Shown in pieces: positions 1-4,684 of a DNA stretch of 6,894 nucleotides. Numbering within the stretch: the first letter of the stretch is position 1; every line of letters begins with the position of its first letter. The translations under genes were made by a program, and so were the position numbers. Under the pieces are notes generated by a model. It saw nothing but the letters and a program-made list of their open reading frames with translations, was not told the DNA's origin and made no database searches. Source of the stretch: an uncultured Oscillospiraceae bacterium (lineage in GTDB: Bacteria > Bacillota > Clostridia > Oscillospirales > Oscillospiraceae); NCBI GenBank assembly GCA_944385645.1, contig CALWYA010000081.1, positions 1 through 6,894 on the forward strand. The letters run 5' to 3'.

Positions 1-221
1 GGCATCTTCTTGCGGATCTTGCGCAGGCGGTCCCAGGGGTCCTCCCGCAGATAGCGCAGGCACACGTCAAAGGTGGCCCCGCCCCACACCTCGGCGGAGT
101 AGTAGCCGGCCTTGTCCATGGTCTCCAGGATGGGCTCGAACTTGCTGTAGGGCAGGCGGGTGGCGATGAGGGACTGGTTGGCGTCGCGCAGCACCGTTTC
201 CGTGAACTTTACCTTTCTCAT
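1..221 (-). CDS. oadA: Carboxyltransferase, oxaloacetate decarboxylase alpha / pyruvate carboxylase subunit B type (5' part only)
   Basis: Only the first 73 codons lie in the window; the gene continues past base 1. The family is the DRE-TIM-type carboxyltransferase that moves CO2 between oxaloacetate/pyruvate and carboxybiotin, either in the Na+-pumping oxaloacetate decarboxylase complex or in two-subunit pyruvate carboxylase. Seen: the family N-terminal signature LRDANQSLIATR (residues 11-22), with the metal-site aspartate D13, then EVWGGATFDVCLRYL (about 44-58) and EDPWDRL, both strongly conserved in this family. The variant RDANQS replaces the commoner RDAHQS. The ATG at 221 is supported by GGAGG about 8 nt upstream. 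An in-frame-looking upstream ATG at 298 belongs to another frame. The biotinyl domain and partner subunits are outside the window, so decarboxylase and pyruvate carboxylase subunit cannot be separated here. Family assignment is confident; the symbol is less so. Confidence 0.85.
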   Translation of the reverse strand, partial: MRKVKFTETVLRDANQSLIATRLPYSKFEPILETMDKAGYYSAEVWGGATFDVCLRYLREDPWDRLRKIRKKM

Positions 222-300
222 GTTGATCGACCTCCATAATGCTCCCGGCGAAAATTTTTGCGGGGATAGGCCCAGTGGGCGTTATCGTCATTTGATACAT

Positions 301-329
301 ATTTTAGTATAATTTCCTCCAGAAAGCAA
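301..329 (-). promoter_or_regulatory. Candidate sigma-A promoter for the carboxyltransferase gene
   Basis: On the minus strand TTGCTT (329-324) and TAAAAT (306-301) are separated by 17 bp, about 75 nt upstream of the ATG at 221. The -35 matches consensus at 4 of 6 positions. The segment is AT-rich against a GC-rich background. It lies downstream of the terminator at 425-467, so the gene needs its own promoter. An alternative -10 (TATACT, 311-306) has no matching -35. Inference from motif and position only. Confidence 0.4.
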
Positions 330-424
330 GCCCCCTCCATGGAAGAATCGGGGCATATTATTGGGCAATCGTGCACTTTCTTTCCCGCCCCTTCCGGCGC
401 GGCGCGCTCCCCCCTCCCGCCCGG

Positions 425-467
425 CAAAAAAACAAGCGCCGAAACAGGGCAAGCTCTGCTTCGGCGC
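425..467 (-). terminator. Rho-independent terminator after the 43-aa ORF
   Basis: A 12-bp stem (436-447 with 456-467, GCGCCGAA...TTCGGCGC at the base, one G-T pair) with an 8-nt loop is followed on the minus strand by TTG and a run of seven T (432-426). It begins about 40 nt after the stop of the 43-aa ORF. It separates that ORF from the carboxyltransferase gene. Confidence 0.85.
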
Positions 468-508
468 CTATTGGCTCTCGTCAGCATCCCGCTGGGCCGC
501 TGCGGCCG

Positions 509-640
509 TCATCGGTCGCTGCATGTGCGATCGTCCTCCACGGTGGGCATCCCGTCGCTGCGGAAAATCAGGTCGTCCACGTCCACGTCGCTGCGGACCC
601 GGGTCCAGATGTTGTTGGCGTCATACTTGGGCATCGTCAT
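509..640 (-). CDS. Small acidic hypothetical protein (43 aa)
   Basis: A 43-codon ORF beginning MTMPKYDANNIWTR and ending in CSDR. I do not recognise the family. The start at 640 is chosen because AAGGAGGGG lies about 6 nt upstream, one of the best ribosome binding sites in the window; an upstream in-frame ATG at 697 would start inside the preceding terminator. The product is strongly acidic in the middle (DVDVDDL, VEDD), has no membrane segment or signal peptide, and has one cysteine near the end. It lies between two terminators, with no obvious promoter between the upstream terminator and its start, so it may depend on read-through from the zinc-ribbon gene. The ribosome binding site, ORF and downstream terminator together make translation plausible; function is unknown. 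Confidence 0.6.
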   Translation of the reverse strand: MTMPKYDANNIWTRVRSDVDVDDLIFRSDGMPTVEDDRTCSDR

Positions 641-665
641 GCTGTTCCCCTCCTTTCCTGTGGGA

Positions 666-712
666 TCAAAAATAATAGAAGAGACCGGACCGCCCAACGG
701 GCGGCCCGGTCT
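666..712 (-). terminator. Terminator after the zinc-ribbon gene
   Basis: The stem 682-688 / 706-712 (AGACCGG/CCGGTCT) continues after one A-C mismatch into CCGCCC/GGGCGG (690-695 / 699-704) around a 3-nt loop. On the minus strand it is followed by an interrupted T-rich run ending in five T (about 680-666). It starts 40 nt after the stop of the 86-aa gene. Confidence 0.8.
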
Positions 713-751
713 GTCCTGACGTCTCGGTTCGGGGACACTCCCCGAAGCGGA

Positions 752-1012
752 TCACCGTCCGTACTTTCCGTCCAGAACGGTATCCAGGGCGCAGATGGGG
801 CACTTCTCGTTGGCGGGGTGCGGGGTGCCGCACTTGGGGCAGTTGACCAGCTCGGCCTTGGCGGCAAACAGCTCCACGTGGCCGCACTGGGGGCAGGTAT
901 AGATGTCCACGTGGAAGCGATCGGCAAACAGGTGGCTGCCCATGGCGTAGGAGCTCTTGCTCAGCTCCAGCTCCTTGCCGCAGACAGTGCACTTCTTGAC
1001 AGACTCAGACAT
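752..1012 (-). CDS. Small double zinc-ribbon protein (86 aa)
   Basis: An 86-residue protein with four CxxC pairs: C8-C11, C40-C43, C58-C61 and C71-C74. The first pair (CTVCGKEL) and second (CPQCGHVEL) fit one four-cysteine zinc site; the last two (CPKCGTPHPANEKCPIC) form a compact rubredoxin/zinc-ribbon-like site. Such proteins bind structural zinc and may contact nucleic acid or protein; no specific role can be read from the sequence. There is no signal peptide or membrane segment, so it is probably cytoplasmic. The ATG at 1012 has AAGGA about 9 nt upstream; an in-frame ATG four codons earlier overlaps that ribosome binding site and is unlikely. It has its own near-consensus promoter, a long leader and a terminator, so it is probably a single-gene transcript. 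Confidence 0.85.
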   Translation of the reverse strand: MSESVKKCTVCGKELELSKSSYAMGSHLFADRFHVDIYTCPQCGHVELFAAKAELVNCPKCGTPHPANEKCPICALDTVLDGKYGR

Positions 1013-1028
1013 GGGAAACATTCCTTTC

Positions 1029-1102
1029 TGGCTCAGCCAAAATTTCATCGGACCGGAGAACCCCTTCCAGTCTCTGGGACTGGCCTTCAGACCCTTCTCC
1101 AG
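1029..1102 (-). promoter_or_regulatory. Foldable 5' leader of the zinc-ribbon gene
   Basis: Within the predicted leader, an 8-bp outer stem (1095-1102 with 1053-1060, CTGGAGAA/TTCTCCGG with one T-G pair) encloses a perfect 6-bp hairpin (1067-1072 / 1078-1083, CCAGTC/GACTGG, 5-nt loop). A small hairpin (1029-1039) sits just before the ribosome binding site. It matches no riboswitch class that I recognise. Structure by eye only; a regulatory role is inference. Confidence 0.35.
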
Positions 1103-1114
1103 CTCTCGCGTATT

Positions 1115-1143
1115 ATTGTAAACCTGTTGGCTGAGGTTGTCAA
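1115..1143 (-). promoter_or_regulatory. Sigma-A promoter of the zinc-ribbon gene
   Basis: TTGACA (1143-1138, perfect -35) and TACAAT (1120-1115, 5 of 6) are separated by exactly 17 bp on the minus strand. Predicted start is near 1107, giving a leader of about 95 nt before the ATG at 1012. Confidence 0.8.
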
Positions 1144-1202
1144 GCCTCTGCCGTATTAAATTACTGTAAATTTTGAAGGAAATTATGAATTTTCCTGCAC
1201 AG

Positions 1203-1246
1203 GCAAAAGCCGCCCGGGCGCGCGGACATCGCGCGCCCGGGCGGCT
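1203..1246 (-). terminator. Terminator after the ECF S-component gene (17-bp perfect stem)
   Basis: A perfect 17-bp inverted repeat (1208-1224 with 1230-1246) with a 5-nt loop, almost all G-C, is followed on the minus strand by TTTTG. It begins 2 nt after the stop codon at 1249. The T run is short but the stem is unusually stable. Confidence 0.75.
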
Positions 1247-1248
1247 CG

Positions 1249-1770
1249 TCATCCCAGTCCGGCCCGCAGCCGGGTGAGCACCCGGTACAGGGGCCGCTGA
1301 AGGGCGAGGGCCAGGGCGAAGTTCCCGGCGCAGTGGAGCAGATCGAAGGGGATGCCCGAGATCCACCAGGCCACCGCCGCCCAGGGCCCGCCGGCAAACA
1401 GGTACAGGGGGGCGAACAGGGCCCCGAAGGACAGGCCGAAGGCCCCGCTGGCCACCGCCGCCGCCAGGGGGCGGTCAGGGGGCAGCTTGGCACACAGCCA
1501 GCCCCACAGGGGCCACACGTACAGATAGCCCGGCCACCACAGGGGGCCGAAGCCGTACAGCAGGCCCTCCAACGCCACAAAGGGGAGGACGATCCAGATC
1601 ACCTGCCGGCCGAACACCATGGCGTACACCATGACCAGCAGAGAGACCGGCTCGATGTTGGGCAGCGGGGACATGGCCATCTTCAGCACGGTGAGGGAGG
1701 CGGCCATCAGGCCGCACAGCACCACCTTTCTGGCTCCGGTCAGGGCTCCGCTCCCCCGCTCCCGCCTCAA
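1249..1770 (-). CDS. ECF transporter S component, probably cobalamin-specific
   Basis: The integral membrane substrate-binding (S) subunit of an energy-coupling-factor importer. Seen: about 173 residues, normal for the family, very hydrophobic, about six membrane segments (roughly 16-33, 42-53, 57-75, 79-95, 103-126, 131-158). The pattern PNIEPVSLLVMVYAMVFG (37-54) and the late SGIPFDLLHCAGNF (138-151) are typical of ECF S components. The cobalamin assignment is inferred from the riboswitch and the DUF4430 partner upstream. The ECF ATPases and T subunit are not in the window and are presumably encoded elsewhere and shared. The longest frame starts at TTG (1770), whose TTGA overlaps the stop of the preceding gene, which would couple translation. 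A GTG at 1725 or 1722, with GGAG upstream, gives a start closer to the first membrane segment and may be the real one. Confidence 0.8.
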   Translation of the reverse strand: MRRERGSGALTGARKVVLCGLMAASLTVLKMAMSPLPNIEPVSLLVMVYAMVFGRQVIWIVLPFVALEGLLYGFGPLWWPGYLYVWPLWGWLCAKLPPDRPLAAAVASGAFGLSFGALFAPLYLFAGGPWAAVAWWISGIPFDLLHCAGNFALALALQRPLYRVLTRLRAGLG

Positions 1771-2150
1771 TAGACGGACATGGTCAGCTCAAAGTGGTCG
1801 CCGTCGGCGATGGGGGTGGTGTCCGCCCCGGTCTCCACCATCTGACCGTCCTGGGTGATGCACCACCACTGGTTGCCCTCGGCGGTCTCCCCGTCCACGG
1901 TGGTGATGAACAGCCCGTAGGTGCTCTCCTCTCCCTGGGCCAGCCCCTCCTCGATCAGAACGGGGCCCAGGAACTCCTCGCTGGTCTGGTAGGTGAACTC
2001 CCGGCTGGACTCGTCGGCGTGGACCACCTCCACCGTGATGGTCTTGTCCCCCGCCTGCCCCTGGGGGCGGTTTACATACCAGATCCCCAGCAGCAAAAGG
2101 GCGACGACGACCAGGGTTGCCGCCGGCAACCATGCTTTTTTTCCTCTCAT
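1767..2150 (-). CDS. Membrane-anchored DUF4430 (transcobalamin-like) protein
   Basis: A 127-residue protein with an N-terminal hydrophobic segment (about 9-25) after a basic start (RGKK), then a short linker and one DUF4430 domain (about 36-126). That domain resembles the C-terminal domain of transcobalamin and intrinsic factor. Seen: the family pattern around EFLGPVLIEEGLAQGEESTYGLFITTVDG (59-87) and the terminal GAD...IADGDHFELT (108-123) strand. No lipobox cysteine follows the hydrophobic stretch, so it looks like a signal anchor rather than a lipoprotein. It probably presents cobalamin or a related corrinoid at the outer membrane face to the S component encoded next; this is inferred from the riboswitch and gene order. 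The ATG at 2150 follows GGAGG by 8 nt. Its stop overlaps the TTG start of the S component. Confidence 0.85.
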   Translation of the reverse strand: MRGKKAWLPAATLVVVALLLLGIWYVNRPQGQAGDKTITVEVVHADESSREFTYQTSEEFLGPVLIEEGLAQGEESTYGLFITTVDGETAEGNQWWCITQDGQMVETGADTTPIADGDHFELTMSVY

Positions 2151-2199
2151 GTTGACATTCCTCCTGCATTTGTTATCACTCGTAACGCGAGCAGCGACG

Positions 2200-2345
2200 T
2201 CCCAGGCAGGTCTTCTGACTCGGGCCTCCCCGCCGGCCCCCGCCTTCCCGGTTTCCCAGTGGCGGATTGGGAGCCGACTCCACCCTCACAGCGGCGTGAC
2301 CGTGGATTGCTTCCCTATTCTCCCGGCGTGGCCGGGCACCTGGGC
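2200..2345 (-). promoter_or_regulatory. Cobalamin (adenosylcobalamin) riboswitch
   Basis: On the minus strand the conserved elements appear in the correct order: P1 strand CCCAGG (2344-2339), GGTGCC, AATAGGGAAGC (2319-2309), GCCACTG (2263-2257), the full B12 box AGTCAGAAGACCTGCC (2220-2205), and the closing P1 strand CCTGGG (2206-2201). Size and order fit the class. The ATG of the DUF4430 gene lies about 50 nt downstream. I see a short hairpin (2191-2179, CTCG/CGAG) but no hairpin with a T run before the ribosome binding site, so control of translation initiation is more likely than transcription termination. Confidence 0.95.
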
Positions 2346-2351
2346 GCGACT

Positions 2352-2379
2352 ATTATACCATAGCGGAAGAAAAAAGCAA
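2352..2379 (-). promoter_or_regulatory. Sigma-A promoter of the B12 uptake unit
   Basis: On the minus strand TTGCTT (2379-2374) and a perfect TATAAT (2357-2352) are separated by 16 bp. Transcription would start near 2345, exactly at the first P1 strand of the riboswitch, which supports the call. Confidence 0.8.
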
Positions 2380-2499
2380 GGCGGACCGGAGTTCTGGACT
2401 TTTGCGGAAAAATCAGGTACACTCAGAGCGAGAAGCCTCCCCCGCGGCCGAAACGCATCCCCCGGAGCCGCGAAAAAAGGAAAATCTTTCAAAATCCTC

Positions 2500-2530
2500 T
2501 TGACTGTGAAGGGACTCGATAGTGTACGCT
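2500..2530 (+). promoter_or_regulatory. MerR-type promoter (19-bp spacer) of MerR-RDD copy 1
   Basis: TTGACT (2500-2505) and TACGCT (2525-2530) are separated by 19 bp, the over-long spacing typical of promoters activated by MerR-family proteins. An imperfect dyad (ACT...AG/CT...AGT, 6 of 10 pairs) is centred near base 8 of the spacer. The 32 bases from the -35 onward match the copy 2 promoter at 25 positions. Predicted leader before the ATG is only about 15 nt. Autoregulation is inferred. Confidence 0.7.
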
Positions 2531-2552
2531 GGGCATGAAAGGAGATGATCCC

Positions 2553-3038
2553 ATGACCATCAAGGAGCTGGAGGCCCTGGTGAGTCTGCCCCGGGCCAGC
2601 ATCCGCTTCTATGAGCAGGAGGGCTTTCTCTCTCCCAGGCGGCTGAAAAACAACTATCGGGACTACTCCCCCCAGGACGCCCGCACCCTGAGCAAGATCA
2701 AGCTGCTGCGGCAGCTCCACCTGGACCTGGACTCCATCCGCCGGCTGGAGGCGGGGGAGCTCACCCTGGCCCAGGCCCTGGAGGACCAGCTGTCCGCCCT
2801 GGGGGAGGACCGGGCCGCCCTGGACCGGGCGGACGAGGTGTGCCGCTCCCTCCTGCGGGCGGGAACCGACTACGCCGCCCTGGACCCCGGGCCCTGGCTG
2901 GAGGAGCTGGAGCGCCGGCCCGCCCCCAGCGGGCCCCACCTGGCCAAGCCCCGGGACACCCTGAATCTGCCTTCCCCCTGGCGGCGGTTCTTCGCCCGGC
3001 GGCTGGACAGCCTTCTCTACGGCCTGCCCTGGCTGGCC
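2553..3038 (+). repeat. Long direct repeat, unit 1 (5' part of MerR-RDD copy 1)
   Basis: Aligns without gaps to 4199-4684 at an offset of 1646 bases, with 471 of 486 identical. All 15 differences fall before 2805; 2805-3038 (234 bp) is identical. Shorter near-identical blocks follow at 3183-3281 and 3381-3458. Confidence 0.9.
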
Positions 3039-4103
3039 ATCCGACTGTTCGTCCTGCACAGCTATGAACACTATGATCCGCTGGACCTCAGTCTCTACCC
3101 CGTCTCCCTGGTCCTCCCGTATCTCTTGCTGGAGAGCATCCTGCTCACCGCCGTCCCGGCCATCCTCACCGCCGCCGTGCTGGAGCCCGCCTTCCTCCAC
3201 CTGCTGGGGGCCACCCCGGGCAAGTGGATCATGGGGCTGGAGGTGCGCAATCGGGACGGGAGCTTTCTCACCTGGGAACAGGCCGGCGCCCGCACCATGG
3301 GGGTGATCTTCCGGGGAGAGGGGCTCTATATTCCCCTGATTGATCTGTGGCGCAACTGGCGCTCCTACCGGACCTGTATGGACGGGCAGGTGCTCCCCTG
3401 GGACGAGGGGCTGAGCTACACTCAGAAGCCCCGCGGGCTGGCCTGGCGGGCTCCCCTGCTGGCGGCCGTCTTTGTTCTGTGCCTGTGCGCCCAGAGCGTG
3501 ATGATCAGCGTGAGCTACGCCCTCCCCTACCCGGACGGCCTCTCCTCCCCCGCCCAGCTGGCGGAGAACTACAACGCCCTGTGTGTCCGCCGGGGCGCCG
3601 GCGCCCATAGGGACGCATTGATACAAGAAGACGGGCGGTGGGTTCTGGACCGGGACACCGCCGCATGGACCTACGGGGACCTGACCCTCTGGAACTTGGG
3701 GGAGGACCCCCAGGCCTCCTACACCGCCCAGCTGATCCCGGACATCCAGGCGGAGCAGGGGGGACAGACCGTGATCCGTTCGATCTCCTCAGATCGGCTG
3801 GTTCCGGCCCTGGACGAGGAGCTGATCCTGGCTCTGTCCTGCGCCGCCCGGCCCTGGCCCCGCCTCACCGCGGAGCGGGCGACCGCCCGGCTGGCCCATG
3901 AGCTGGAGGATCTGGCGGAGCCGCTGATGACACAGGGCGCCGCGGAGGCGGAGCTCTCCTGCGGCATCCGGGTGCGGGCCCAGCTGGACGCCCCCGGATA
4001 CATCGAGATCGGACAGCAGACGAACGACGTCCAGCTGCTGTGGCTCGGCCCGTCCGGCTCCCCCTCCCCCATCACCGTCCGGGTCACCCTGTCCCTGGCC
4101 TGA
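2553..4103 (+). CDS. MerR-type DNA-binding domain fused to RDD membrane domain, copy 1 (516 aa)
   Basis: Domain order: a MerR helix-turn-helix and wing (1-70; TIKELEALVSLPRASIRFYEQEGFL and NNYRDYSPQDARTL are family-like), a dimerisation-type helical stretch (70-105), a linker, then an RDD domain (about 141-300) with FFARRLD (146-152), membrane segments near 153-170 and 183-210, the diagnostic EPAFLHLLGATPGKWIMGLEV (211-231), and a last membrane helix near 299-319. A further 197 residues follow, of unknown fold. With the DNA-binding domain inside, three membrane crossings put this tail outside. Two cysteines there (C430, C470) are shared with copy 2. The start at 2553 follows AAAGGAG by 8 nt; an in-frame ATG at 2535 overlaps the ribosome binding site. 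Ordinary MerR proteins are soluble and much shorter. It is probably a membrane-tethered regulator; its ligand and targets are unknown. Confidence 0.85.
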   Translation: MTIKELEALVSLPRASIRFYEQEGFLSPRRLKNNYRDYSPQDARTLSKIKLLRQLHLDLDSIRRLEAGELTLAQALEDQLSALGEDRAALDRADEVCRSLLRAGTDYAALDPGPWLEELERRPAPSGPHLAKPRDTLNLPSPWRRFFARRLDSLLYGLPWLAIRLFVLHSYEHYDPLDLSLYPVSLVLPYLLLESILLTAVPAILTAAVLEPAFLHLLGATPGKWIMGLEVRNRDGSFLTWEQAGARTMGVIFRGEGLYIPLIDLWRNWRSYRTCMDGQVLPWDEGLSYTQKPRGLAWRAPLLAAVFVLCLCAQSVMISVSYALPYPDGLSSPAQLAENYNALCVRRGAGAHRDALIQEDGRWVLDRDTAAWTYGDLTLWNLGEDPQASYTAQLIPDIQAEQGGQTVIRSISSDRLVPALDEELILALSCAARPWPRLTAERATARLAHELEDLAEPLMTQGAAEAELSCGIRVRAQLDAPGYIEIGQQTNDVQLLWLGPSGSPSPITVRVTLSLA

Positions 4104-4144
4104 GCGGCCCAACACAGTCCCCAAAAATGATTGGACAAAAAAGC

Positions 4145-4175
4145 TTGACTGTAAAGGCCCTTGATCCTGTATGCT
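4145..4175 (+). promoter_or_regulatory. MerR-type promoter (19-bp spacer) of MerR-RDD copy 2
   Basis: TTGACT (4145-4150) and TATGCT (4170-4175) are separated by 19 bp, with the dyad core AAGG-C-CCTT (4154-4162) centred on spacer base 8, the same place as in copy 1. The intergenic gap is 95 bp and holds no convincing terminator for copy 1, so copy 2 may also be reached by read-through. Confidence 0.7.
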
Positions 4176-4198
4176 GACGTCAGAAGGAGGCGAGCTTT

Positions 4199-4684
4199 AT
4201 GACGATCAAAGAGCTGGAGGCCCTGGTGGGTCTGCCCCGGGCCAGCATCCGCTTCTACGAGCAGGAGGGCTTCCTGTCCCCCAGGCGGCTGAAAAACAAC
4301 TATCGGGACTACTCCCCGGAGGACGCCCGCACCCTGGCCAAGATCAAGCTGCTGCGGCAGCTCCACTTAGACCTGGACTCCATCCGCCGGCTGGAGGCGG
4401 GAGAGCTCACCCTGGCCCAGGCCCTGGAGGACCAGCTGTCCGCCCTGGGAGAGGACCGGGCCGCCCTGGACCGGGCGGACGAGGTGTGCCGCTCCCTCCT
4501 GCGGGCGGGAACCGACTACGCCGCCCTGGACCCCGGGCCCTGGCTGGAGGAGCTGGAGCGCCGGCCCGCCCCCAGCGGGCCCCACCTGGCCAAGCCCCGG
4601 GACACCCTGAATCTGCCTTCCCCCTGGCGGCGGTTCTTCGCCCGGCGGCTGGACAGCCTTCTCTACGGCCTGCCCTGGCTGGCC
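4199..4684 (+). repeat. Long direct repeat, unit 2 (5' part of MerR-RDD copy 2)
   Basis: Partner of the repeat at 2553-3038; the mismatch-free tract is 4451-4684, ending abruptly where the first membrane segments begin to differ. Matching later blocks are 4829-4927 and 5027-5104. Confidence 0.9.

Noticed and set aside
67..300. A minus-strand ORF starting at 298 with GGAGG some distance upstream
   Set aside because: It overlaps the carboxyltransferase start in another frame and turns into low-information residues; the frame beginning at 221 carries the conserved motifs.
371..1159. A 262-codon plus-strand open frame across the zinc-ribbon gene
   Set aside because: It runs antisense through two terminators and a gene with four CxxC motifs; no recognisable domain and no ribosome binding site.
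2443..2472. Inverted repeat CGCGGC / GCCGCG with A residues after it, considered as a terminator
   Set aside because: The loop is 18 nt, the stem only 6 bp, and the A run is on the wrong side for a minus-strand terminator and of the wrong base for a plus-strand one.
2535..2552. An earlier ATG giving MerR-RDD copy 1 six extra residues
   Set aside because: It overlaps the AAAGGAG ribosome binding site, and the paralogue starts at the position equal to 2553.
2286..3626. A 446-codon open frame on the minus strand, antisense to MerR-RDD copy 1
   Set aside because: It is a high-GC shadow: composition is dominated by G, Q, P and V, no family pattern appears, there is no ribosome binding site at its start, and it covers the riboswitch promoter region. 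The plus-strand frame shows clear MerR and RDD motifs.
4104..4144. GTCC...GGAC pairing after copy 1, considered as its terminator
   Set aside because: Only four base pairs with a 12-nt loop, followed by A residues rather than T.
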